Origin: Adenanthera pavonina
Taxonomy: Eukaryota; Streptophyta; Magnoliopsida; Fabales; Fabaceae
Length of the DNA stretch: 64,000 bases
Direction: 5' to 3'
Assembly (NCBI GenBank): GCA_026686845.1
Contig: JAIVEN010000006.1
Coordinates: 30,488,501-30,552,500 of the forward strand
In this document: positions 24,310 through 36,532 of the stretch, piece after piece
How the letters are laid out: every line of letters starts with the position of its first letter
How positions within the stretch are numbered: position 1 is the stretch's first letter
The notes under the pieces: model-generated
Told to the model about the DNA's origin: nothing
The model's input: only the letters and a program-made list of their open reading frames with translations
Databases searched by the model: none
Position numbers and translations under genes: made by a program

Positions 24310-25884
24310 TGTTAGATAAGCTGGCTTCCTAAGAGGGGGTGAATTGGGAAGATTAAAAATTTTTCTGCAAAATGTCAAGAAAGTGAAGAAAGCAAAGGGT
24401 GATGATAAAATAGAGTATAAATGAATAAACAGTAAAAGTAGTAGTAGGGAAGATATTTATCATGGTTCGGTCTCTCAACTTGACTTGCATCTAGTCCCCA
24501 AGTCACTACTTGAGATTTTTCACTATTCTGCAAGAATTCAGTGGGCTTCTTGCAAATGCCACAGTACAGCGTTGATACTCTGTTTCTAGAGCTTACACTT
24601 TCTCTCTTTGTACTCTCACTAAGTACTTCCCTAATCCCTTGTAATATCCCCTAACAAGAAAATCTTTCTTCCAAATGAAGATAAGATTGTTTCCAATGAA
24701 TAAACTCTCTTAATCAGAGTGTATATGAAAGTTGGAGTACAAATATTGAAGTATGTGAGAGTAAGAGACTTTGAGTAGATGATTTGGCAAAGTTTCAGTA
24801 TATACAAAATTAAAATTGTTACCCACAACTTCAAATGATGTTATATTTATAGATTTTGGTCTCAACTATACGTTAGAAACAAAATCTATCCGTTGGAGAA
24901 GTTGGCCAACAGTTACTCTGAAAAACTATCCGTTCACCAACCACATTTAATGCTTATGACACTCAAAGTTCGAATTTTGGTTGGCCAACAGACGAATTTT
25001 ACAGAGACCGAAGGCTAAAGACTTCAACGTTGAATATTCGAAGTTCGTTTATCATGAAGCAAAGTTCAAATTTTGATCTTTGAAAAATGTTTCTATGTTG
25101 GAACATACGAATTTTCACGTAAAAAGTTCTTCTTAAATGAGTGAACAATATTTCCATTTTGCTATAGTGCCTTCGAAATTCAAATTTTGGAACCCAAAAT
25201 TCGTCTGTCAGTAGCTGGTTTAATAAGGTATAGTAGTTCATCTTATTCAAAATTCGAATTTTCAAAAGGCAAAGTTCGTCTGTCAGAGAGACCTCTTTTC
25301 AGACTTACTTCAAAGTTCGAATTTGTGAATACTGTCATTCGTATGTCAACATATCATTATAACAGACTCACAAGCTTTGTTTCTAAAATTCGAATTTTCA
25401 TGTTCAAAGTTCGTCTATCAGTGAGCAATTTTGATGCTCTATTTAAACTTGGTTTCAGATGAACTTTGACATATTCTCAGATGAATTTTTCAATTTTCAT
25501 AAGTTGTATTTTATCTTAAATTCAAAATTTCAAAAGCCAAAGTTTGTCTGTCAGAGAAATCTCTTTTTAGACACGTATCAAAATTCGAATTTCTCAAGTC
25601 AAAATTCGTCTGTCAGAGAAGCCTCTTTTCAGACTTGTTCATTTTCAATACGAAATTTGAATTTTCAAAGCTAAAGTTCAAATTTTCAAAATAGCAGATC
25701 AGCATAAACGTTTCAAACTTCGTCTGTTGGTGGGTGTTTTTCAAATATTCCATGAATTAACATAGAATCAAGGTTTTAAAACATTACTAGAATTCCTTCA
25801 CTTGAAACCTTTTGTGCACCTTTGATATCTTTATTCCAAACTCTTGAAGATTGGTTTGGAATCATCAAAACACTTGATTCAACA
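24310..25884 (-). repeat. Element B 3' LTR
   Basis: The LTR is 1575 bp and corresponds to 40827-42485, but lacks about 84 bp near 25785-25795, where AAAACATTACTAGAATTCC joins sequences that are apart in the other LTR. It is followed by an altered polypurine tract (TTCTTTCCCTTTTT in plus orientation, 25885-25898). It contains the repeated TTCGTCTGTCAG motif. Confidence 0.9.
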
Positions 25885-26197
25885 TTCTTTCCCTTTTTGA
25901 TGATGACAAAACAACTTAAAAACTGGATTAGTACTTGGGTTTGCTTTAACAAGCTCCCCTTCAACATATGCATTATAATCTAAAAGATATCATGTATAGT
26001 AGATCAAGTAAAGAGATTTTTTAACTCATACAAAGTCCAACAAGAACAGTTCATTGCAACCAAGGAATTCGTTCATTTCATCAAATGTCACTTTACAAGA
26101 AACAACAATGCAAAACATTATAGAATACAGAAACACAATACACAAACAAACAGACATATAATACTATACTACAAGAGGACCCAAGCCTAAGTTATAA

Positions 26198-27390
26198 TCA
26201 TTTTTTCTTTGACTTGGTCTTCTTGCTGTAAGTTTTTCTAGAAGGTTCTACAGTAGACTTTCCAATTTGTTCACTCTTCTCCCCCTTTTTGGCATCATCG
26301 GGAAGGTGGATAAAATCAGTAGGAGAAGGGATATGAGACACTGGAATAGCTTGAAGGGGCACAGAGATAAATGACAGGTCTGGATTGAGCTTTGGTAAGG
26401 ACTCAGAAACTTCAGAACTTGTGTCCTCATCTTAATCATCAGAAATCTCAAGAAGTTCAGAAATTTCTTGCCTTGTAACTGCCAATTGTGCCCTTCTTTC
26501 CTCCGAGAAACCATAATATGTAATAGATGTTGGTGCAGGAGGACGAAACATTTCTTCAAGCCTTCTCCTCTGAGCTTGTAGAAGAGCATCATGTGCAATG
26601 GCTTGCAAATCAACATATGGCACAATACTCCTTTCTTCATTATGAGCAGCCTGCATAAATGGTGAAGTGGAGATGGCCGCCACTAATCTTTCTACTTGCT
26701 CAGATTCTTGCTGGGACAGGATTGACTCTTGAGCATCTGCTAGAATGGGGTCATGAAAGCTTGAATCCTGAGGGCCTTCTTCTTTCATACCATAGTCCAA
26801 GGAAGGACCAAGACTTACCTCATTGCTGGAGGCCTGTGGTGTGCTCAAGTACCAGCAACTTCACTGTCATGTATACCATCATCAGGCTCAGGAGAGGCTA
26901 GCACAAAGGGACTTGGAGGCATAGGAGTTGGAGACTTAGCAGGCTCAGAGAATCCTGGCTGAGGTGGAGCTGATATGGAAGGAATGACACTCCTTATATC
27001 TTTATATGCATTAGCAATTACTTTCATGTTTTTGGCCAATTGGTGTATTTGATCTTGTAGATGAGCAAACTTAGCATTTTGTTCATCGCTGATGCTGAGT
27101 ATGAGTGTAGACAAACTGTCATACAACTCAATGATCTTGGTTGGCTTGACACGAGAGGAGGGAGTTGATGGAATTGGAGCTTGAGCAGGCCGAGATGGGG
27201 ATGGAACAGGCTGAGGTCTAGATCTTGCAGGAGCCTCAAAGGTACCTTCTTGCTGTAGGAAGGCATTATCATCAAAGAAGCAATCTTCATATTTTCTAGC
27301 TCATTTTCCAATCCATCTTCCATCTTTCTTCTCTATCCCTATCCTTTGCAGCTCTTCTTCCTTGAAGATCTCAGTAGGCTTTCCTTTCCC
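26198..27390 (-). pseudogene. Element B ORF3, C-terminal part
   Basis: This is the C-terminal half of the family ORF3, ending at a TGA at 26198-26200 and carrying the coiled-coil-like segment (MYDSLSTLILSISDEQ, about 27120) and QRRRLEEMFRPP (about 26560). Frame breaks occur near 26430, 26850 and 27130. At 27390 it stops abruptly against the truncated LTR of element C. The N-terminal piece is at 38238-38505; about 0.7 kb of ORF3 between the two pieces is missing. Confidence 0.85.
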
Positions 27391-28047
27391 AAGTTGTGTT
27401 TTGTCTGAAATTCAAATTTTAAAAGATTGAAATTCGAATGTCACAAAGAAACTCCTTTCAGACTTATATGAAAATTTGAATGTTACAAAGTCAAAGTTCG
27501 TCTGTCAGAGAGCATTTTTCAAACTCAATTTCTTCTTGATTTCAGATGAACTTTAACATAGTTTCAGACGAATTTCTTTGGTTTTCACAAATTGCATTTT
27601 GTCTGAAATTCGAACTTTGAAACTGTAAAGTTCGTCTGTCACAAAGAGGCTTCTTTCGGACTTGATGAAAATTCAAACTTTGAAAGACCAAAATTCGTCT
27701 GACAGAGAGACATCTCTTCAGACTTGTTCAGTTTTAGCTCGAAATTCGAATTTCCAAAGGCAAAGTTCGAATTTCCAACTTGACAATTCAGTTTAAACTT
27801 TCAAACTTCATCTATTTGTGAGTATTTTTCAAATAAGTAAAGATTTAATTTCAAATCAAGGTTTGAAAACATCTTTTTCTTAAATCAAAATCTTTTACCC
27901 AATCACAACTAAAACTAAAGATGTTACAAGAGATCTAACAGCAAATACTCAGAAAATCTTCACTTGAAACAACTTTGATCTCCTTTGATATCTTCAATCC
28001 AAGCTCTTGAGTGTTAGCTGGGAATCATCAAAACTCTTGATTCAACA
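27391..28047 (-). repeat. Element C 3' LTR, truncated
   Basis: It matches 37581-38237 nearly base for base and ends CTTGATTCAACA next to the polypurine tract (28048-28062, TTCTCCCCCTTTTT in plus orientation). The missing outer 1 kb marks the deletion junction with element B at 27390/27391. Confidence 0.92.
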
Positions 28048-28352
28048 TTCTCCCCCTTTTTGATGATGACAAAACAACTCACAAACTGGATTAGTACTTG
28101 GGTTTGCTTACACAAGCTCCCCCTCAACATATGCATTACAGTTCATAAGATATCATTTTCAACGAATTAAGTGAAGAGATTCAAAGCCCAAAATATTGCA
28201 ACTAAGAACATAATTCATGTAATCAAATTGTTTCAATACATATTTCAATTTAAGATCAGTTCTCAAAACATAAGGAATAATCATCAAACAAGATATAATT
28301 AAACAACTAAAACAAGATACAACAGGAAGATTCAGCCTAAGATCTAAAACAA

Positions 28353-30554
28353 TCACTTCTTCTTTGGCTTAGACTTCTTGCTGTATGTCTTTCCTTTCCC
28401 AGAAGACTCAGCAGATTTTTCAGCTTGCTTGGTCCCAGTTTGCTTTATCTTCTCCCCCTTTTTGGCATCATCAGAAAGCCCAACAAAATCCATTGGGGGA
28501 GGAATCTGAGAAATAGGAACAGCACGAAGAGGGATAAGAGCAAAAGGAATCTCTGGCTGAACTGGTGCAGGAGGCTCAGGACTAGGTTCTTCATCATCAT
28601 CAGAGACCTCAAGCAGCTCTTGCATTTCCTGCCTGGAAAGAGCCAGTCGAGCTCTCTGTTCCTCTGAAAGCCCATAAGCAGCAAGAGAAGGAGAGGCTGG
28701 TTGAGCAGGAGGAAACATTTCTTCAAGCCTTCGCCTTTGAGCTTGCAGGAGAGCATTGTGAGCAATAGCTTCAAAATCAATAACAGGCACAATGCTCCTT
28801 TCCTCATTGAGTGCAGCTTGCAGAAATGGTGAAGCAGAAATGGATGCTACTAGCTGCTCAACTTGCTCAGACTCTTGGGTGGAAAGGATAGAGTCTTGAG
28901 CAACTACTTCATTAGGCTCAAGAGGGCTAGATTCCTGCAGACCCTCTTCCTCTATGCCATAGTCCAAGGGTGGACCAGGACTTGCCTCATTGCTGGAGGC
29001 CTTCGGAGTGCCAGCTGGTTCAGTCTCTTGCATACCAACATCAGGGATAGGAGAATCCAACTCAAATGGACTTGGAGTCACAGGAGATGGAGACAGAGTA
29101 GGCTCAGGGATACCAGGCTGAGGTGGAGCTGAAGTGGTAGGAATTGCATTTCTGATTTCTTCATAAGCATCAGCTACGACCTTCATATTTACATCCAATT
29201 GATGGATCTGATCTTGTAGATGAGCAAATTTGGCATTTTACTCATCCCTAATGCTGAGAATGAGTGTTGACAGACTATCAAACAACTCAGTGATCTTTGT
29301 TGGCTTGACCCGTGAGGAGGGAGTGGAAGGAGGGTGTGTAGGCCTGGATGGAGATGAAATAGGCTGAGAAGTCTGAGGTACAGATCTGCCAGGAGCCTCA
29401 GAAGTGACTTCTTATTGGAGGGAAGCATCAGTAACAAAGAACAAGTCTTCAGATTTCCCTGCTCCCTTTCCAACCCAATGTCCTTCATCTCTTTCAATGC
29501 CCATCCTTTGCAATTCCTCTTCTTTGAAGGCCTCAGTGAGTTTCCCTTTCCCCTTTTCAATGTGTTGAATCCTAGCATGCTGCAGGATTCTTGAAATAAT
29601 TGCTGCATAGGGGAGTGTGGAATCCTTCCTCTAATCCCTTGCCTTTATCATTCGCTGGAGGATGATATGACCCATGTTAATTAGCTTCCCACGAATGATA
29701 GCAGTCATCACACGAGCCTCTGCCCTTGTTATCAAATTGAAGCTTCCACCTTTATTGAAAATGATCCTGGACACAATGTAGTGCAGGATCCTTACTTGTA
29801 CACTTAGGTCTGTGGGCTTCAACAGATTTATTGTGGGCCTATTCTCCCTTCTTCTGAATAAGGTGTCCAAGATGGTGCTTTCTTTGTAATTCAGAAAGGA
29901 TCCACCTTCTTCATCAGCTGTGCTAGCCTCATCCATATATCCAGAGGCTGTAATGTCAACTTTCAGCCCATCTTGACCTGGGATTTCCAACACCTCATTG
30001 AAGGTTTCATCAGCAAGCCAAATGGTCCTCGATCTCAAGGTGACCTCCCATTTCCTTTTCTTACTGTTATATTGAAGAGAGGCATACCAAGTTTTCACTA
30101 CCTCATCGTCATATTTTTCGGCAATTTCCAACAGATTCTTATATCTTAACAACCATATTCCAGCATCAAAGTTGTTAGATATTAAGAATTGTTCCATATT
30201 CACACAGTGAGACTTTATTACCTTCTTGCTGGAAAACTTGGTAGAATACTCTTCTTGAATCTCCAGAGTGCTCCAAAGTGGCAGTGTAGTAAGCTCATAT
30301 TCTCCAGATTGAGTAAAAGAAGAGGAAGCCACAGCAGTAGTATCAGCCGAAGGAACTGCAGATTTTGATGATGAGGGCCCAACTTTCTGAGATTCTAACT
30401 TGGATGATGATTTTTGGCATTTGGAAGGTGTAGCTTTACTGGGTTTGGCCTTTCTCTTGGATTTTTCTCCTTCCTTTATAGCATATTGAGATTTGACCGT
30501 TCTTTTTGGCCGAGTTCCAGCTTGTCCTGCTCCAGGATTCTTTACTCTCGCCAT
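28353..30554 (-). pseudogene. Element C ORF3 with three nonsense mutations
   Basis: The frame is 734 codons from ATG at 30554, in a single register throughout. It is interrupted by TAG at 29631-29633, TAA at 29412-29414 and TAA at 29238-29240. Element D has CAG, CAA and CAA at the same places, so each is a single C-to-T change. Otherwise it matches D: basic N-terminus KRKAKPSKATPSK, conserved region, Pro-rich linker, coiled-coil-like segment, C-terminal SKKSKPKKK. The lack of indels over 2.2 kb suggests recent decay of a gene that was under selection. Confidence 0.9.
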
Positions 30555-31543
30555 TTTTCGGTTAAATGATGCAGAATGTGGCTGAGAATAGATTTAAGGG
30601 ATGCGAAAGGAATTTTAAATGGTGAGGAATGACGGTTTTTGGACAGGAGTTAAGAGGATTGAAGAGGGAATCAGAACAGACTTGGAGAAGTTACAAATAG
30701 GGTTGCGTCTGTTCTCTGGAAAACTGTCGGTTTTAACGTATGTAACAGTCTGACAGACGAATTTTGAGGGGTCAAAATTCGAACTTCGGGCAATTACAAG
30801 TTAAACCGTTCAGCAAAGCTTACTGACAGACGAATTATCATCTGAAAGTTCATCTGGCAGAGGCTTGGAACAAGCAGTACACGCACAACAGACGAATTTT
30901 GTTTCAACAAAGTTCGAATGTTGAAGAGAAAACAGCATCAACAATCAAAAACTACAACCAATAGATGAATTAAGCATGCAGAGCATCATCTTTCAAGCAT
31001 TCAGCATGAAGAACATGATTCAACAGACGAATTTTGAACTGTAAATTCGAATTTTTCATCTTTTGTAAAGGTTGTCCAATAGTCGTATGTCAAGAAGTGA
31101 TAATTCGTATAACAGTGATGGACAAACATATCTTTGAAAATTTTGTTGAAAATTCGAATTTCCATATTCAACAGACGAATGTCGAGGCATCAGCGAGAAC
31201 TGTTCCAAAGTATAACAGGTCGAAGTTCATCTGTTAGTCATTTAAAATTCGAATGTTGACCATGTTGACCAGTATAAAAACACAGTTTATGAAGAAACAT
31301 ACGTTTAACACCATTTCAAATATAAGCATCATCATTAAGAACTTACAGAATGGATCCAGAACATAGGATTTTCGTTATTTACTTCACTTTCTGGTTGTTC
31401 CATTCTGATATGCTCCAATCTTCAAAAGTATAGCCATTTAGTCTTGTGAGGATCACTTGCAACTTAAATTAAACACTCTCCGATGCTGAAGTTAGAATTG
31501 ATTTTAAGATTTAAAACTCTAAAAGGAGAATTTTATAAGAATA
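30555..31543 (-). other. Element C pol-ORF3 spacer
   Basis: About 1 kb, non-coding, with CAGACGAATTT-type motifs near 30750, 30825, 30890, 31025 and 31170 and AATTCGAAT palindromes. On the minus strand a donor-like GTAAGT lies at 31544-31549, and ATTCTCAG (AG at 30582-30583) lies 27 nt before the ORF3 ATG. Layout and length match the other three elements. Confidence 0.7.
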
Positions 31544-31545
31544 AC

Positions 31546-34500
31546 TTACAATTCATTGGGATTTACCATTCCCAATTCTCTTCTTATTTTGCAATGCCTG
31601 TCTTCTGGTAGAGGTTTGGTGAGTATATCAGCTACTTGATCCTCTGTTGGGATGTATTCCAACTTAACTTCTTCTTTCAGAATGTGATCCCTTATGAAGT
31701 GGTGCCTAACCTCAATATGTTTCGTCCTTGAGTGCATGACAGGATTCTTAGTGATATTTAAGGCACTTTGATTATCACACATGATAGGTATCTCCTTCAT
31801 TTTAACCTCAAGATCCTCTAGCTGCTGCTTCATCCAGATGACTTGGGCACAACAACTTCCAGCTGCAACATACTCAGCTTCTGCAGTGGATAGAGCCACA
31901 CTGTTTTGCTTTTTGCTGAACCATGACACCAGGGATCCTCCAAGAAACTGACAAGTTCCACTTGTGCTTTTTCTATCAGTTTTGGATCCTGCAAAATCAG
32001 CATCAGTGTATCCTTTGAGATCTTCTCCATTGCCTTTTGGATACCAAAGACCCATCTGTGATGTTCCAATAAGATATCTGAAAATTCTTTTCATAGCTGT
32101 TGCATGGGTCTCTTTGGGGCATGATTGGAACCTTGCACACATACAGACACTGAACATAATGTCAGGTATGCTGGCAGTTAAGTACAGCAGGGATCCAATC
32201 ATTCTTCTATACTGAGTAATGTCAAACATCTTCCCATTCTCATCCATGTCCAGTTTGGTTGCAGTAGCCATAGGTGTTCTCATTGGCTTGACATTCTCCA
32301 TTCCAAACTTCTTTAGCAGCTCTTTCAGATACTTGGATTGGCTAAGGAAGATGCCATCATCTCGCTGTCTGATTTGCAGTCCAAGGAAGAAATTGAGTTC
32401 ACCCATCATAGACATCTCGAATTCTCCCTGCATTAACTCAGAAAATTTCTTGCAAAGAACCTCATTAGTAGCACCGAAAATAATATCATCAACATAAATT
32501 TGAACAAATAGTAAATCTTTATTTTCTTTCTTAGTAAATAAGGTTGTGTCAACTTTGCCTCTATTGAATCCTTTTTCACTTAGAAAATTGCTCAGTCTCT
32601 CATACCATGCTCTAGGGGCTTGTTTTAAACCATAAAGAGCTTTCTTTAGTTTATAGACATGGTTTGGTTTTGTAGAATCCTCAAAGCCTGGAGGTTGATC
32701 TACATAGACCTTTTCCATGATATATCCATTCAGAAAGGCACTCTTTACATCCATTTGATATAGTAAAATGTTTTTCATGCATGCATATGCCAGCAGTATT
32801 CTTATAGCCTCTAATCTAGCTACTGGTGCAAAGGTTTCTTCAAAATCAATGCCTTCTTCCTGATTATACCCTTTAGCAACCAGTCTAGCTTTATTTCTAA
32901 TTATTGTTCCAGATTCATCAAGTTTATTTCTGAAAACCCATTTGGTACCAATAACAGGATGATTTCTGGGCCTTGGTACTAAATCCCAAACTTGATTTCT
33001 TTCAAACTGATTTAGTTCATCTTGCATAGCCAAAATCCAGTAATCATCAGTTAAGGCTTCTTCAGCACATTTGGGTTCAATTTGAGAAATGAAAGCACAG
33101 TTTAGCATTTGATCCCTTAACTATTTTCTGGTTTTGACTCTCTCTTGAACATCCCCTATCACTTGATCAACAGGGTGATTCCTTTGATATCTCCAAGCTC
33201 TAGGGAGTTCTTGAGATGTTTCTTCATTTTCATCAAACTCTTGCTCCTAGATATCTTCCTCTGTGTTAACAGATTCAGGTATCTTTGGAGATTTTGTTTT
33301 ATTTTTATCAGAAAAGCCCAGTTTTTCAAAGTTGAAAGCAAGATCATCCTCATTGGCAATATGTTTTGAAACAGTTTCATTTTCAATGAAAACCACATGC
33401 ACAGATTCTTCTATCACATTTGATCTTTTATTATAAACGCTATATGCCTTACTCCTACTAGAATAGCCCAGAAATATACCTTCATCGGATTTGGCATCAA
33501 ACTTACCCAGATTTTCTTTTCCATTGTTATGGACGAAGCATTTGCATCCGAACACATGGAGATGGGACAGATTTGGCTTTCTCCCTTGTACAGCTCATAT
33601 GGAGTCTTTCCAAGGATGGGTCTGATGTATGCTCTGTTGATGATGTAACTTGCTGTGTTCACTGCATCAGCCCAAAACACTTGAGAAAGTTCCTTCTCAT
33701 TCAGCATAGCTCTGCCATCTCCCCAATAGTTCTGTTCTTCCTTTCTACTACTCCATTCTGTTGAGGAGTCCTAGGAGCTGAGAAGTTGTGGTCAATTCCA
33801 TGCTCACTGCAGTACTCCAGGAAGTATACATTTTCAAATTCTCCTCCATGATCTGACCTGATAGACATAATAGAAATACCTTTCTCATTTTGCACTTTCT
33901 TAGCTAAGGTTACAAATGCATCAAAGGTATCACTTTTAGAGGAAAGAAATAATGTCCAAGTGAATCTAGAATAATCATCTACAATTACAAGCACATACAG
34001 ATTACCACCAAGACTCTTTACCCTAGAAGGTCCAATTAAGTCCATATGCAGCAACTCAAGTGGTCTAGTTGTGGTAACTATGTTCTTAGATTTGAAGGAT
34101 GATTTAATTTGTTTTCCTTTTAAGCATGCATCACATTCTTTATCCTTTTCAAAAGATATTTTTGGCAAACCCGTAACTAGCTCATTTTTAACCAGTTTAG
34201 ACAATTGATTCATATTAACATGAGCTAATCTCCTATGCCATAACCAACTATCGTTATTTTGACTAATTAAGCACACAGAATCTAAGGGAGGAAGTTCATC
34301 AAGATCAATAGTATAACAGTTATCATCCTTTTGAGCTTTTAAGATTACTTTATGATCACTTTTTCTGATGACCAGGAAAAACTTTGAGTCAAACAGCACC
34401 CAGTTTCCTCTATCACAGGTCTGACTCACGCTCAGCAGATTGTGGTTGAGGCCAATTACAAACAGCACCTCTTCAATGGATGTTTCTGGATTTTTCCCCA

Positions 34501-34681
34501 CAATGCCAATGCCAATGATTTTACCATATTGATCACCTCCAAAGGTCACCTTTCCTCCTTTCTTGTCTCTAAGGGTGATGAACTTCTCCTTATCACCAGT
34601 CATGTGGCTTGAGCAGGCACTGTCCATATACCATTTGTTGCTCTTCTTAGCTTTAAGACATACCTGCAAGTCAATATTCAT
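31546..34681 (-). pseudogene. pol: Element C pol polyprotein, lightly damaged
   Basis: The full copia order is visible: protease DSACSSHMT (about 34625), integrase zinc finger (LWHRRLAH, then CDACLKG), RSDHGGEFEN (about 33860), reverse transcriptase YVDD (about 32490), RNase H TDADFAG (about 32000) and DNQSA (about 31770). ATG at 34679-34681 overlaps the gag TGA (ATGA). Damage compared with element D: one base lost at about 33709, one base lost at about 33586, TAG at 33247-33249 and TAG at 33121-33123 (both CAG in D). The last 520 codons, covering reverse transcriptase and RNase H, are open. Confidence 0.92.
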
Positions 34682-36477
34682 GTTTTCCTTTTAGGTACCC
34701 AAATTTGCTTGGGTCCTTTTTGGTTAGTAGATCTTTCCCTAGATGCAGAGGCAACTCTGGGAACCCATTCAACTTTCCTGCTAAGTCCATTTTTCTTTAA
34801 AATACAGGAACTCGAAATGTGTCCCTTTTTGTTGCAGAAATGGCAGGTAGTGAAGGGACTACTAGTTTAAGAGGCAGGAAGAAAACAATGCAGATAATAC
34901 TTCTGTTTAGCATGCCTTGGTTGGTTATATGTCTCAATATGAGGTGATGCACTATTTTTCTTCTTATTGCTCTCAGCATGCATAAAATGTCTTCTGTATG
35001 CATTTTGGTTTTTCTTTCTAATTTTTTATTTGACAGCACATAGATCATAGCCAAGACCAGCTTTTCCTTGTGAAATTCTTTGGCTTCCCATCAAGGCAAA
35101 CAACATATCTTTACCTCTAGTGAGCCTAGATATGCTTTTAATTAAGTAATCATTAGTTTGCTTAAGTTCAGTGCATGAAGTACAGCAAATAGATTCAGCA
35201 GTAGGTAAAGAAGTAATTTCAGAGATTGTGCTTTGTGATTCTAGCTTGTTTATCTTCTTCTTTGTCAGTTTTAGTTCTTTAGCAACTTTAATGAAATCAT
35301 CATGAAGCTCATGAAATGCATCCAGTAATTCAGAATAGGAAGGTTCAGATTCATATACCTCTTCTTCCTGATCACTGCTGCATGAGGGAGTGGCTTCTTC
35401 AGAAGCAAGTGCCATCAGACAAATGTTAACAATCTCATCTTTATCTTCTTCTTCCTCATCTGAGCTGTTGCCCCATATGGATGAGATGTAGGCTTTCTTC
35501 CTCTTCCCTTTGTCAGCAACTTTCTTTTCTTTTTCTTGCTTCTTGAGGAATTGGGGGCAGTCCCACTTTATGTGTCCCTGCTTCTTGCACTCATAACAAG
35601 TTACAGGTTCTTTTGCCTCTTTCTTGCTTTCTCCAGCAGCTCCCTTCTTGAAGAATCTCTTGTTCTTCTTCTTGCTGTAGAATCTTCCGAATTTTCTGAC
35701 CATCATAGCCAGAGTTTCCTCATCCAGCCCATCCTCTTCGTCAGATTCTTCTTCCTTTTCATCAGCAGCTTTGAGGGCAAGGCCTTTCTTCTTTCTGTCC
35801 ATCCCGACTTCCTTGAGAGCTTTGATTTTTCCTTCATACTCTTCAAGGCTGCCAAAGAAAGCTGTGATAGAGGCCATTGATTCTCCTCTGGCTTCTTCTA
35901 TTGCTGTCACCTTGGGCTGCCATTCCAGAGGGAATGCTCTGAGAATTTTTCTCACTTTCTCTAATTGAGTGTATTCCTTTCCTAGGCTCTTTAGTTGATT
36001 CACAATGAGAGTGAATCTCTTTTGGAGCTCTTTTATAGTTTCTCCTTCAGCCATCTTGAAGCTCTCATACTCTCCAATGCATGTATTGAGTCTGTTCTCC
36101 CTGACCCCAGATGTCCCTTCATGTGCAATCTGCAAAGTGTCCCACATCCCTTTTGCAGTGGTGCATTGTGAGACCCTGTAGATTTTGTCCTGGTTCAGGG
36201 CACTGACTAGACAATGCTTTGGTTTAAAATTCAGTAGGACTCTCCTTCTGTCTTCATCATTCCACTCTGCTTCCAGCTTCTCTTTGTGTCTTCCATCTTC
36301 AATTATAGCCATTGGGACAAAATCTCCTTTATCAATGACTGACCAGATGTCAAGATCAATTGATTGGAGGTAGATCTGCATCCTCATCTTCTAGTACCCA
36401 TAATACTCTCCACTGAAGCCTGGTGGTATGTTAGTGTTGTTTCCTTCAGGAAGTATACTCTCTCCAAAGCCAGCCAT
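34678..36477 (-). pseudogene. gag: Element C gag, two stops
   Basis: ATG at 36477 is followed by the copia Gag region. TAG at 36384-36386 replaces Trp (TGG) of the YGYW motif, and TAA at 35026-35028 lies late in the gene; 453 codons between them are open. The first zinc knuckle CYECKKQGHIKWDC (about 35600-35555) is complete. Past the second stop a frame shift follows, and a second knuckle CHFCNKKGHISSSC near 34840 has all four ligands. The second knuckle is damaged in A and D. Confidence 0.88.
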
Positions 36478-36517
36478 CTTTGTTCCCGGACTGTAAAATC
36501 CTTTGAATGGGAATCCG

Positions 36518-36530
36518 GGCTCTGATACCA
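36518..36530 (-). other. Primer binding site, initiator Met tRNA (element C)
   Basis: On the minus strand TGGTATCAGAGCC lies 2 bases after the LTR end. It is the same site as in A and B. Confidence 0.93.
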
Positions 36531-36532
36531 CT

